Part shown: piece by piece, positions 9,101-16,892 of the stretch
Numbering within the stretch: the first letter of the stretch is position 1
How the letters are laid out: every line of letters begins with the position of its first letter
Assembly: GCA_944327025.1 (NCBI GenBank)
Contig: CALVGF010000005.1
Location: 83,515 to 147,514, forward strand
Length of the DNA: 64,000 nt
Reading direction: 5' to 3'
Origin: Avelusimicrobium excrementipullorum
GTDB taxonomy: Bacteria; Elusimicrobiota; Elusimicrobia; Elusimicrobiales; Elusimicrobiaceae
Notes under the pieces: generated by a model
What the model was told of the DNA's origin: nothing
Databases searched by the model: none
What the model saw: the letters and a program-made list of their open reading frames with translations, nothing else
Made by a program: the position numbers and the translations under genes

Positions 9101-12100
9101 TGTACACGCCGGCTCCCGCGCCCGTCAGCTCGCGTGCGGCCAAAAATTCGCCGCTTTCGTACACTTCCACGCGTTTGGCGCCGTTTAAGCCCTGCGCGCC
9201 GATAAGCACTTTGGCCTGGGAGCCCGGATAATATTTTTCCTGTTGGGCAATGGCCACGGCGGGCAGCGCCAGGCGGGAGGTTTTGTCCGCCACCAGGAAG
9301 ACCAGTTCCGCGTCGTCGGCGTTTTTGCTTTGCAGTTTGAGTTTATAAATGCCTTCTGGCAGGGCTTCTAGGTGCAGCTGGGCTTCTTCGCCGTTTTTAA
9401 GGCTGAAGGATTTTTTGGATATGCGGCGCAGCTCTTTGTTCTTTCCATAGAGCTGTTCCAGACTGCCCTGTTCGGAATACGGCAGGATATCCTGACTGTT
9501 TTCCGGCTCGGAAAGTACATTTTCCAGCTCGTAAATTTCAGCGGTGAATTTTCCTTCCGCACCCTGGCCGTTAACGTCGGTCAGTTTAATGCGGGTCAGC
9601 GGGCTTTCGGTATTGGCGTCATAGAAGCCTTTGTCAAATGACGCCTGGAAGAAAAGCGGCTGACGGCTGGCTTTGTAAGTATGCTGTGTTTCAATGACGC
9701 GGCCGGAAGCGTCCATCACTTCGGCATGCACCGTAAATACGGAAGGAAACCCTTCGTCCTGTCCCGCTTCGGGGGTAAACTGAATGGTAAAATTTCCTTC
9801 TTTATCCGTTTGGGTGGTCCCTTCGGCGATAAACTCGCGCGCGGCGGTCAGATTAAACGGCCGCCACCACCAAAACGGCGGGCGGAAATAGGTGCGGTGT
9901 ACGGTGTACTTGACGGAGGCCTTCTCCAGCGGTGCGCCGAAATAATATTTGGCGCTGCCGGTAATAGAGGCTTCTTTGCCGTATTGCAGTTTGGCCGCGT
10001 CGGCCAAGGTGATTTCATATTCGGGGCGTTTGTATTCGTCCACGCGGAAACTGGCGTGCCCGTATACGTTGCGTTTATTCCATTTATAAGCGGTTTCCAC
10101 GGTGTAATAACCCAGCAGGCCGTCTTCGGGCAGGGTGATTTCGTCGCGTGCCGTGCCGTAGGCGTTAAGCGTTAAGGTTTTTTCGTGGATTTTTTGGTAA
10201 TTGGCGTCGCGCACCGTCAGCGTCACACGGGAGTTTTCTTCCATGGTTTTCAGGCCGCGTCCGGCTTTTTCAAATCCGTATACCGCCAGCTGCACTTTTT
10301 GCCCGGGGCGGTAAATGGCGCGGTCCGTTTCGGCGTAGAGGCTGAACGGGGAGGAACTGTAATAATTGAAATACAGCGCATTGGTCATAAAAGCGGTGCT
10401 GGCGCCTTTGACCGCTTTGGGCAGTACGGAGTAATTGTTGTTGCTGTCGCTGTTTGTTTTGATTTTGCGCGCCAGCGTCAGCAGGCCGTTTTCATTGGTT
10501 TTACCCGTTTCGGTGTTGCCTTTCCAGTCCGTATAATACACCACGTCCGCATCTGCCACCGGTTCGCCGGTTTTTAAATCCAGCGCGTAAATGCGGAAAA
10601 TGTTGGGGGTAAACGTTTGGCTCTCTTTGGTGCGGTAATCGGCGGGGTCGCCTTCAATGGCCGCGGAAGCAAACAGCGCCAGGTCCGTGCTGTTAAGCAC
10701 CAGCGCCTGCACGGGGGCGGTGTCGGGGTTAAAGTCTTTGTCATAGGAAAACAGCACCGCATAAAACCCGCGTTTGTCCGGCAGGGGCAGGCGTATATCG
10801 GTTTGTTTAAAGTCATGCGGCTTGTCATAGGTCAGGGCCGCGTCCGTTTCCGCCACGGGCGTGCGCGCAAGCAGCTGCGGGATTTGCTGGGCGGGCACGG
10901 TGGTCAGATAACGCCAGGAATTAACGGTGCCGGGATATTGTTGTTTATACCATTTTTTCAGGTCGGCCTCGCTGGCGGAATAAATGCGTACATATACCTG
11001 GTTAATATTGCGCGCGGTAAACGAAACTTTCGTTTGGGCGGGGTCCTGGCTGAAGGCCGGCGCGTCCAGGTTCAGCACCGGCGCGCGGATACCTTCGGCA
11101 AACTGGGCGCAGGATTTAGCGTAATATCCGCCGTCCAGCTCGGCCGCGGCCCAGTCGCACACGGCGGCGGCTTGCTCATATTCTTTGGCGTCGTTTAACA
11201 GGTAGGCCGCCTGTTGGGCGGCGTAGGCTTTGCCGTACGGCGCGCCGGAAGAGAGCAGCGCCTGGCTGATTTTGGCCAGGAACCCTTTTTTCTCTTTGGA
11301 ATACCCCGACAGCGTTTGCAGCAGTTGTGCCGCTTCCAGCCGCTGTGCGTCCTGGTTTTCAAAACTGAACAAATTGGAGTATTCAAACGGAAGCGTCAGC
11401 CGCTGGGCCTGCCAGATAATACGCGCATCGGCGCGGCCTTTGCCGCCCAGTTCGGCCGCTTCGGCCAGCAGGGAAACGGCTTTTTGCGCGTCGTCTTTGG
11501 CCTTGGACGGGATTTTATAATCCAGCGTCAGCACCGAGGCCGCGCGCAGGGGAACCGGCACTGCCGGGGAGGACAGCAGGCGGTTTTTCCATTGCAGCAC
11601 CACAAAATCAAACAGGGTGGGGACGGCTTTTTGGTCGGTGTCTTTTACTTCCAATACCAGGGTTTCCTGGTCAATGGGGGCATTGATTAAAAAGGTGCGC
11701 AGATCCCACAGCTGCTCATAACATTCATCTATTTTTGCGTCCCATTGCTCTTTGCTCAGCTGCGGCAGGGAGGCGCCGTCTTCGGAAGCGTCGGGCAAAA
11801 TGGGGCTGTAAAGGGTACTGACGCGCTGTGCCGTCTGCGTGCGGTAAAGCAGGAAGCGGGCTTTCCACAGCGGGTTTTGAGGCAGTTCAAAAGTAAACGC
11901 GCTTTCCGCCGCCGCCTGATAACGCCCCAGCATATACTGGCTGGCGATGACGCGCAGCTGCGCCTCATATAAAGAGTTGCCTTTGGCCGTTTTTAACTCT
12001 TCCTGGTAAAAAGACAGCGCCTCGGCAAAGCGGCCGTTTTCAAAGGCCGCGTCGGCCGCCTGCCGGTTTTGGGCGCACAGTCCCATGGGCAGCAGGCACG

Positions 12101-12125
12101 CCGCCAACAAAATAATTTTTTTCAT
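6186..12125 (-). CDS. Large secreted alpha-2-macroglobulin family protein without thioester
   Basis: At 1979 residues this is the largest protein here. It has a signal peptide (MKKIILLAACLLPMGLCA), a helical N-terminal region, and macroglobulin strands with the MG2-type motif RAIYRPGQ near residue 605. An A2M core segment lies near 1240 (NPMVPLQNG..LTFTMPESLTAWN), followed by an alpha-helical thioester-like domain from about 1450. The reactive CxEQ motif is absent: the matching region reads ACGGYSWMPGG near 1548. Thioester-less long forms are known in Bacteroidetes and act as envelope-anchored or secreted protease traps or structural proteins. A GGGAGG Shine-Dalgarno supports the start. It lies downstream of rsfS-argS after a 100-bp gap. 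The cleaved residue after the signal is not a lipobox Cys. Confidence 0.85.
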   Translation of the reverse strand: MKKIILLAACLLPMGLCAQNRQAADAAFENGRFAEALSFYQEELKTAKGNSLYEAQLRVIASQYMLGRYQAAAESAFTFELPQNPLWKARFLLYRTQTAQRVSTLYSPILPDASEDGASLPQLSKEQWDAKIDECYEQLWDLRTFLINAPIDQETLVLEVKDTDQKAVPTLFDFVVLQWKNRLLSSPAVPVPLRAASVLTLDYKIPSKAKDDAQKAVSLLAEAAELGGKGRADARIIWQAQRLTLPFEYSNLFSFENQDAQRLEAAQLLQTLSGYSKEKKGFLAKISQALLSSGAPYGKAYAAQQAAYLLNDAKEYEQAAAVCDWAAAELDGGYYAKSCAQFAEGIRAPVLNLDAPAFSQDPAQTKVSFTARNINQVYVRIYSASEADLKKWYKQQYPGTVNSWRYLTTVPAQQIPQLLARTPVAETDAALTYDKPHDFKQTDIRLPLPDKRGFYAVLFSYDKDFNPDTAPVQALVLNSTDLALFASAAIEGDPADYRTKESQTFTPNIFRIYALDLKTGEPVADADVVYYTDWKGNTETGKTNENGLLTLARKIKTNSDSNNNYSVLPKAVKGASTAFMTNALYFNYYSSSPFSLYAETDRAIYRPGQKVQLAVYGFEKAGRGLKTMEENSRVTLTVRDANYQKIHEKTLTLNAYGTARDEITLPEDGLLGYYTVETAYKWNKRNVYGHASFRVDEYKRPEYEITLADAAKLQYGKEASITGSAKYYFGAPLEKASVKYTVHRTYFRPPFWWWRPFNLTAAREFIAEGTTQTDKEGNFTIQFTPEAGQDEGFPSVFTVHAEVMDASGRVIETQHTYKASRQPLFFQASFDKGFYDANTESPLTRIKLTDVNGQGAEGKFTAEIYELENVLSEPENSQDILPYSEQGSLEQLYGKNKELRRISKKSFSLKNGEEAQLHLEALPEGIYKLKLQSKNADDAELVFLVADKTSRLALPAVAIAQQEKYYPGSQAKVLIGAQGLNGAKRVEVYESGEFLAARELTGAGAGVYSLPIQEGWRGGVYLRWFGASDYKFYTAQTFINVPFDNKELSLHIDVPAAVKPAEKVFWSVTAKNAAGAPVQGQLSARVYDKSLDYYASSAQSVLSLNGLYPSYGFGAGLDDSGFNVYATSLFTQEKETEILNAPIMPRLNLQPYFRAYGTMTRSLAGGAMLKAAAPATVAVQNSAVFDMDARDAVVWSMEEAAVTADAGVAEGNTENETAQTAPRTDFSETAYFNPMVPLQNGTGSLTFTMPESLTAWNLVAFALTRDANFGAYTAQTVTQKDIMVRLSLPRFWREGDVSTIVAQVTNLTDKKRSAEVTLDLMQDGQNAAAKFGVEKTAQSVSVPAGGTAEVTWAVTVPQGVGILNVTATVRAAQDSDAESRQLPLLPAKERLAESVTAALDIGTQTLKLDNLLVPDATREVSSVTLRVDPGLLLSVFNAMPQLLKPRHEDALSVADRYVPLSVVNGFYKTYPLLQNAVADLPKRDSQTPSWNEQDPARLMLLSQTPWLQDSLGGATREEFLTDLFNPSAVEKARAKAEKDLAKYQTACGGYSWMPGGAPSEFITLRLLSAYAEALRYGGQIPQAAAKKALAWLAPRIEKSLKESAGSASTVAQALYAAYVFTAFPQDWKEIKEAPVQNWLDYADQHARYMTPLGQTYAAAAYYRLGKNTKAQNYLDVVLSQMRTDPVTGSYFAPEAQSWLWYNDTLATQTATLRTLLEVRPESDKAQGLVKWLLFNRKAQAWDSSAATADAVYALLDYMKRNGLLDDPAEYTLQWGEKKKTLHFEPLDWSQQLAWTQQGQNVEDKYYTASVTKRGGLTGFVTLDAVYTTANALPSPEGVLNVTRQYLLKYTENGTEKVRPLQEGEALPVGSEVEVRLTLTASSAFDFVVLTDPKPAGFESTELLSGWSSDVLSFYRENRDAATNFFFDRVPAGTYTLRYTLRPTLGGSYHALPAQVQSMYAPEFSAHTGADRLTVQSPEK

Positions 12126-12149
12126 GCTTCCTCCCTGTGTTTGCATAAG

Positions 12150-12192
12150 ACGGAAAAATCCCTTTGCGTTAAACGCCGAAGAGATTTTCCGT
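12150..12192 (-). other. Inverted repeat between argS and the macroglobulin gene
   Basis: ACGGAAAAATC and GATTTTCCGT can pair across a 22-nt loop. Read on the minus strand it has no uninterrupted T tail, so it may be an attenuating hairpin or only a weak terminator of argS. Confidence 0.35.
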
Positions 12193-12225
12193 ATTCTTTT
12201 AAACTGCGTAAAAGCGTGCGCGCGC

Positions 12226-13821
12226 TTACATCTTTTCCGGCGCGCTCACGCCCAAAAATTCCAGTCCTTTTTTAATGCGTTCCGCCACGCGCTGGCAGAT
12301 AAGCAGGCGCGAGCGGGTAAGCGGCAGGCTCTTTTCGTCAATGACGCGGCAGGTGTCATAGAACGAGTGGAACAGCCCCGCCAGTTCCATTAAATATGTG
12401 GTCAAATGGTGGGGGCTCATATCCCGCAGGCAGTTTTGCAGCACGGGTTTAAACCACACCAGTTTGAGCAGCAGCGCGCGTTCCTGCGGGGTCAGCGGAG
12501 TCAAAATATCCGCCGCCGGCTCCAGCCCTTTTTCGGCCGCCGCGGCAAAAATGGAATGAATGCGCGCATGCACATACTGCACATAATAGACGGGGTTTTC
12601 ATTGGACTGCTTTTTGGCCAGTTCAATGTCAAAAGTCATTTGCGCGTTGGGCGTGCGGCTGGCGAAAAAGAAACGGCAGGCGTCCGCCCCCACTTCGTCC
12701 ACCAGTTCGCGCAGGGTGATAAATTTGCCGGCGCGTTTGGACATTTTAACCTGTTCGCCGTTTTCCAGCAAATGCACCAGCTGGTGAATGATGGGCACGA
12801 AGGATTTTTCTTCTTTGCCCAGCGCGTGTACGGCCGCTTTCATGCGCGGCACATAGCCGTGATGGTCCGCCCCCAAAATATCCACCAGGGTGGCGTAGCC
12901 GCGGTCGTATTTGTTTTTATGGTAGGCGATGTCCGCCATAAAATAAGTCGGCCGGCCGTCGGCGCGCACAAGCACGCGGTCTTTGTCGTCTTTGGCTTCT
13001 TTGTCCTGGGTGGAGCCGAACCAGACGGCGCCTTCTTTCTCATAGGCGTAGCCGTTTTTTTCCAAATCTTTTAAAGCGGAGTCTACCGCGCCTTCCTGAT
13101 GCAGCTCCGACTCGCGGAACCAGCGCGTAAACTGTACGCGAAAGGCTTCCATGTCGTCCTGCTGGGTTTTAATCAGGTATTCCATGGCCCAGCGGCCGTA
13201 ATCTTCTTCTTTTAAATCTTTGGGGGCTTTTTTGGCCATTTCAATCAGGTAAGAGCCGTGATAGCCGTTTTCCGGCGGCTCTTTGCCTTCAATGCGGGCC
13301 TTTAAAGACTGCGCCAGCAGCTGGGCCTGATTGCCCGCGTCATTGACGTAATATTCGCTGTCGCACAAATATCCCAGCGCGCGGTGAATGCGCACCAGGC
13401 TGTCGCCCAGAGCCGCGCCGCGGCCCGAAGCCACATGCAGGGGGCCGGTGGGATTGGCCGACACAAATTCAATCAAAATTTTATTTTGCCCGCCGTAACC
13501 CAGGCTGTTGTCTTTAATGCGGCGGTCTTTGGCGGCGGCGGTAATAAACGCTTCTTCCAGTTTGATGTTGATAAATCCGGGCGCGGCGGCGGAAGCGTCT
13601 TCAATGCCGTTTACTTCGCGCAGCAGCACGGCGGCCTGCTTGGCGATTTCCATGGGGTTTTTGCGCAGGGTTTTGGCCGCGGCCATGGCCCAGTTCAGAG
13701 ACAGATCCGCCCCCGTATGTTCCGGCGCGGGGGAAAGCTCCGCTCCGGGCAGCTGCGCTCCTTCAAAAACGGGCGCGCTGGAAAGTTTTAAATCAATTTC
13801 TTTTTTCAGTTGCTCAAACAT
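12226..13821 (-). CDS. argS: Arginyl-tRNA synthetase
   Basis: A class I synthetase that charges tRNA-Arg. The 531 residues are slightly short for the family. The N-terminal additional domain precedes the Rossmann fold, which contains NPTGPLHVASGRGAALGD. The second signature KMSKR lies near residue 357, and the C-terminal anticodon-binding DALR helices include VQYVHARI. The HIGH signature is altered: H129 V A S132 stands where HVGH or HVGN is usual. The gene follows rsfS by 2 bp and is probably co-transcribed with it. Confidence 0.93.
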   Translation of the reverse strand: MFEQLKKEIDLKLSSAPVFEGAQLPGAELSPAPEHTGADLSLNWAMAAAKTLRKNPMEIAKQAAVLLREVNGIEDASAAAPGFINIKLEEAFITAAAKDRRIKDNSLGYGGQNKILIEFVSANPTGPLHVASGRGAALGDSLVRIHRALGYLCDSEYYVNDAGNQAQLLAQSLKARIEGKEPPENGYHGSYLIEMAKKAPKDLKEEDYGRWAMEYLIKTQQDDMEAFRVQFTRWFRESELHQEGAVDSALKDLEKNGYAYEKEGAVWFGSTQDKEAKDDKDRVLVRADGRPTYFMADIAYHKNKYDRGYATLVDILGADHHGYVPRMKAAVHALGKEEKSFVPIIHQLVHLLENGEQVKMSKRAGKFITLRELVDEVGADACRFFFASRTPNAQMTFDIELAKKQSNENPVYYVQYVHARIHSIFAAAAEKGLEPAADILTPLTPQERALLLKLVWFKPVLQNCLRDMSPHHLTTYLMELAGLFHSFYDTCRVIDEKSLPLTRSRLLICQRVAERIKKGLEFLGVSAPEKM

Positions 13822-13823
13822 GT

Positions 13824-14372
13824 TTATTTGGATACCTTCTTGGCAGATTTTTTGGCCGCCGGTTTTTTGGCGGTTTTGGTTGTTTTTTTGGCCGCGGTCT
13901 TGGCCGGTTTTTTAGCGGCGGTTTTCTTGGCGGCCGGCTTTTTGGCCGTCGCTTTTTTGGAAGCGGATTTTTTAACGGCCGTTTTTTTGGCAGATACTTT
14001 TTTGGCCGCGGTTTTTTTGGCGGCTTTGGGTTTTTTGTAATTCAGTTCCGTGGCGAAACTAAAAATTTTGTCCAGCGCGTAAAAATCCCGCGCTTCCTGC
14101 GTCATAATATGCACTAAAAAAGAACCGTAATCGGAAACGCGCCAAATCATGCTTTCTCCGCCGTCACGGTTTAATTTATAGACGCCTATTTTTTTAAGCT
14201 GGGTGCTTATTTCGTCTTCCACCGCCTCCAAATGGGGCTTGGAAGTTACGGTGGCCAGCACAATGTAGTCGCACAGCGAAGAAAGACCGTTTAAATCCAG
14301 CAGTTTTACGTTTTCGGCCTTTTTTTCGTCCGCGTAGCGGGCCGCCAGTACGGCAATATCTTTTTGTTGCAT
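13824..14372 (-). CDS. rsfS: Ribosome silencing factor RsfS with a 70-residue Lys/Ala-rich tail
   Basis: Residues 1-108 are a normal RsfS domain (LLDLNGLSSLCDYIVLATV; then GESMIWRVSDYGSFLVHIM), which binds ribosomal protein uL14 and blocks subunit joining in starvation. From about residue 112 to 182 the protein is almost only Lys, Ala, Thr, Ser and Pro in AAKK/PAAKK units, like histone H1 or HctB tails. Standard RsfS is about 105-130 residues, so the tail is an addition. It should bind RNA or DNA by charge. An in-frame GTG lies two codons upstream, but the ATG has the better-spaced AGAGG. The gene is first in an operon with argS. Confidence 0.88.
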   Translation of the reverse strand: MQQKDIAVLAARYADEKKAENVKLLDLNGLSSLCDYIVLATVTSKPHLEAVEDEISTQLKKIGVYKLNRDGGESMIWRVSDYGSFLVHIMTQEARDFYALDKIFSFATELNYKKPKAAKKTAAKKVSAKKTAVKKSASKKATAKKPAAKKTAAKKPAKTAAKKTTKTAKKPAAKKSAKKVSK

Positions 14373-14400
14373 AAGCACCTCTTCTTAAAATATATATACC

Positions 14401-14409
14401 AGCATAGCA
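14401..14409 (-). promoter_or_regulatory. Extended -10 of rsfS
   Basis: Read on the minus strand: TGCTATGCT, giving a leader of about 22 nt that contains the AGAGG of rsfS. The same nine bases occur before the pyrimidine phosphorylase gene. Confidence 0.4.
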
Positions 14410-14461
14410 TTTTTACGCCGTTTTTACTATACAGGCGGCCCCGGTGTGCGGCGGAATTTTA

Positions 14462-14467
14462 TATACT
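14462..14467 (+). promoter_or_regulatory. -10 box abutting rsmI (leaderless candidate)
   Basis: TATACT ends 6 nt before the ATG, so +1 would be the A of the start codon. No Shine-Dalgarno is present. The -35 is poor. Confidence 0.4.
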
Positions 14468-14473
14468 ACATCT

Positions 14474-15181
14474 ATGCTCTCTATTGTACCCACCCCGCTG
14501 GGGAATTTGCAGGACATTACCCTGCGCGCGTTGGAAACGCTTAAAAGCGCGGATTTTGTGCTGTGCGAAGATACGCGCCGCACGCAGATTTTGCTGACGC
14601 ATTTTGGCATATCCAAGCCTACGGTGCGTTATAATGAAAACGACCCGTCTTCCGTGCGGCGCTGTTTAGACTTGCTGCGCCAGGGCAAATACTGCGCGCT
14701 GGTGTCTGACTGCGGCACGCCGTGTATTTCCGACCCGGGGTGGAAGCTGGTCAAAGAAGCGGCCAAAGAAGGCCTGCCGCTGACCTCTCTGCCCGGGCCC
14801 AGCGCGGCCGCCTGCGCATTGGCGGGGGCCGGTTTTACGGGCGGGGCGTTTACGTTTTTGGGGTTTTTGCCGCGCAAGAGCGGCAAGGCGGCCAAACTTC
14901 TTTCCGGCGCTTATGCGCAGAAGCATCCCGTTATTGTATATGAATCGCCTTTCCGCGTGGTGAAACTGCTGGAGCTTATTGCCGTAACGTTGGGGGAAAA
15001 CACGCCCGTGGTGGCCGCACGCGAGATATCCAAAGTATATGAGGAGTGGCTGCGCGGCACGGCCCGTGAAGTGGCGGATAATTTGGGCAAACGCAAAAAA
15101 GTGCAGGGGGAATTTGTTGTCGTTATCGGTCTGCCGGAAACGGAGGAAAAGGCCCATGAAGAGCCGGATTTACCGTATTGA
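14474..15181 (+). CDS. rsmI: 16S rRNA (cytidine-1402 2'-O) methyltransferase RsmI
   Basis: This SAM-dependent tetrapyrrole-methylase-fold enzyme methylates the ribose of C1402 in the decoding centre. The 235 residues begin with the family start LSIVPTPLGNLQDITLRAL. They include CEDTRRT, LVSDCGTPCISDPG, the Gly-Pro-Ser loop LPGPSA and FLGFLPRK. The ATG used is the one at the start of the conserved domain. Ten more codons upstream are possible but would cover the likely -10. The 3' end overlaps the next gene by 26 bp. Confidence 0.94.
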   Translation: MLSIVPTPLGNLQDITLRALETLKSADFVLCEDTRRTQILLTHFGISKPTVRYNENDPSSVRRCLDLLRQGKYCALVSDCGTPCISDPGWKLVKEAAKEGLPLTSLPGPSAAACALAGAGFTGGAFTFLGFLPRKSGKAAKLLSGAYAQKHPVIVYESPFRVVKLLELIAVTLGENTPVVAAREISKVYEEWLRGTAREVADNLGKRKKVQGEFVVVIGLPETEEKAHEEPDLPY

Positions 15182-15794
15182 ACAAATGACGCCGCAGCAG
15201 CTGGAACAGGCCGCCGCGCTGATAGACGGCGGCGCCGTGGCCGTATATCCCACCGATACGGTATACGGCATCGGCGCGTGTGCGTTTGACGAGGGGGCCA
15301 TACGGCGTATTTATCAAATAAAGCAAAGGCCGGCGGGCGCGGCTCTGCAAATTTTAACCGGTAGCGTAGAACAGGCGCGGCAAATTACGCAATGGAGCGA
15401 CGACGCGGAAAAGCTGGCCGCGGCGTTTTGGCCCGGGGCGCTGACAATGATTCTGCGCCCGAATGAAAAAGGGGAGCCGCTTCGGCGCGGGTTTGAAGGA
15501 CTGGGCCTGCGTGTGCCGGCACATCCTCCGTTGGCCCGCCTGCTGGGCGCCATGAAATGTCCGCTGGCTTCCACCAGCGCCAATTTGCACGGGCGGCCCG
15601 TATTTACGCGGGAAGACGAAGTGACCGAATTTTTTGACGGAAAAGCGGACATTATTTTTGCCGGAGGAACGTTGGGGGCCCGGGCCTCCTCCGTGCTGGA
15701 TCTGACCTGCCCGCAGCCGGTGCTGCTGCGCCAGGAGGCTTTGAGCCGAAAAGCGCTGGAAAAAGTGTTGGGCAAAACCCTAAAACAGTTATAA
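15156..15794 (+). CDS. tsaC: L-threonylcarbamoyladenylate synthase family protein (TsaC/Sua5/YrdC)
   Basis: A 212-residue YrdC-fold protein with the signatures AVYPTDTVYGIG, KQRP, FWPGALTMIL and PLASTSANLHG. The family makes the threonylcarbamoyl-AMP used for t6A37 in ANN-decoding tRNAs. It has no Sua5 C-terminal domain, so it is of the TsaC type. A GGAGG lies 9 nt before the ATG, inside the end of rsmI, so translation is coupled. The pairing with rsmI, rsmA and miaA in this window reflects a general clustering of RNA-modification genes. Confidence 0.9.
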   Translation: MKSRIYRIEQMTPQQLEQAAALIDGGAVAVYPTDTVYGIGACAFDEGAIRRIYQIKQRPAGAALQILTGSVEQARQITQWSDDAEKLAAAFWPGALTMILRPNEKGEPLRRGFEGLGLRVPAHPPLARLLGAMKCPLASTSANLHGRPVFTREDEVTEFFDGKADIIFAGGTLGARASSVLDLTCPQPVLLRQEALSRKALEKVLGKTLKQL

Positions 15795-15795
15795 T
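15768..15795 (+). promoter_or_regulatory. Promoter overlapping the end of tsaC (leaderless kinase start)
   Basis: TTGGGC, a 16-bp spacer, then a perfect TATAAT that overlaps the tsaC stop codon. +1 falls on the A of the kinase ATG. No Shine-Dalgarno. Confidence 0.55.
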
Positions 15796-15801
15796 AACAT
15801 T

Positions 15802-16764
15802 ATGGCAATAATTGAATTTTTTAAACAGATGAGTTACCCCATTTATTACACAGTGCTGACGGCCGCTCTGTTGTTATTGACGTTTTGGATTGCGCGGCGT
15901 TTTACCCTGCGCAAAATGAAGCGCGCGGTGATGAAGGCCGAGCACAGTTACCAGCAGCAGATAGCTTCTTTGCAAATGCAGCTCTCCGGCAAAGTCAGCA
16001 TGTTGGAAAATATGGTGGAAAAGCTGAAACTGTCCAACCAGGAGCTCAACCGGTTAAATGAAATTCGCTCCAAGTTTATGTCTATCGTGGCGCATGATTT
16101 GCGCCAACCGCTGACCTCCATTCAGGGGTTTACGTCCGTACTGATGATGGACAGCCCTCAGGGCGGCGGCAACAATGACCAGATGGCCTTAAATAATATT
16201 CTAAAAGCCACCGATAACATGAACCAGCTGATGGCCGATCTGATGGACATATCCATGATAGAGTCGGGCAAGTTCAAAATGGACTTTAAAAATTTTAATT
16301 TTAACCAGCTGCTCAACGACGTGTTTACATTACAGCAGGTCAATGCGCAAAAGAAAGGTATTTTTCTGACCAAATACGAATATCCCAACGACGTAACCGT
16401 CTATGCCGACCGCTTCCGTATTTCCCAGGTGCTTAATAATCTGCTGGGCAATGCCATTAAATTTTCCCCGCAGGGCGGACGCATAGAAATACGTTACTTT
16501 CTGCAGGACGGCTGGCTGATCTGCTATGTGGGAGACGACGGCCCGGGTATCGCTTATAACGAACAAGGGAAAATTTTCCAAAAATTCCACCAGTCCGAAA
16601 ATGACCGTTCCGGCCGCAAGCAGGGCTGGGGCCTGGGCCTGTCCATTGCGCAGGAAATTATCAATGCGCACAACGGCGAAATCGGCGTGGAAAGCGCGGG
16701 GCTGGGGCAGGGGTCTTTGTTCTGGTTCCGCATTCCGGTGGAGCCTTCGGCGTATAAGGCTTAA
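15802..16764 (+). CDS. Orphan membrane-anchored sensor histidine kinase
   Basis: This 320-residue kinase has one membrane helix (about residues 15-32) and then a coiled coil (40-90) with no obvious sensor domain. The dimerisation domain carries the phospho-acceptor H98 (SIVAHDLRQPL). The ATPase domain has the N box NNLLGNAIKFSP, G1 DDGPGI and G2 GWGLGLSIA. All catalytic motifs are intact. No response regulator is adjacent, so its partner lies elsewhere. With almost no periplasmic part, it probably senses a membrane or cytoplasmic signal. It has a predicted promoter within tsaC and ends at a perfect bidirectional hairpin. Confidence 0.9.
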   Translation: MAIIEFFKQMSYPIYYTVLTAALLLLTFWIARRFTLRKMKRAVMKAEHSYQQQIASLQMQLSGKVSMLENMVEKLKLSNQELNRLNEIRSKFMSIVAHDLRQPLTSIQGFTSVLMMDSPQGGGNNDQMALNNILKATDNMNQLMADLMDISMIESGKFKMDFKNFNFNQLLNDVFTLQQVNAQKKGIFLTKYEYPNDVTVYADRFRISQVLNNLLGNAIKFSPQGGRIEIRYFLQDGWLICYVGDDGPGIAYNEQGKIFQKFHQSENDRSGRKQGWGLGLSIAQEIINAHNGEIGVESAGLGQGSLFWFRIPVEPSAYKA

Positions 16765-16806
16765 CTCCGAAAAAAACGGTTTCTTCGGCTGTTTGTATTT
16801 ATGCAC

Positions 16807-16835
16807 AAAACGCAAGACGTAACGTCTTGCGTTTT
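16807..16835. terminator. Perfect 14-bp bidirectional terminator
   Basis: AAAACGCAAGACGT and its exact complement flank a single A. It sits between the convergent kinase and dacB genes. Confidence 0.88.
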
Positions 16836-16892
16836 GCTGTTTATCAGGGACAAGCGTTTCCCAAATTTTTTTATTTGTATCTGCCAATTTGC

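Noticed and set aside
13810..14040. Hydrophobic Leu/Ala/Phe-rich frame on the plus strand
   Set aside because: It is the exact antisense of the Lys/Ala tail of rsfS; the pattern comes from the repetitive codons, and no ribosome binding site precedes it.
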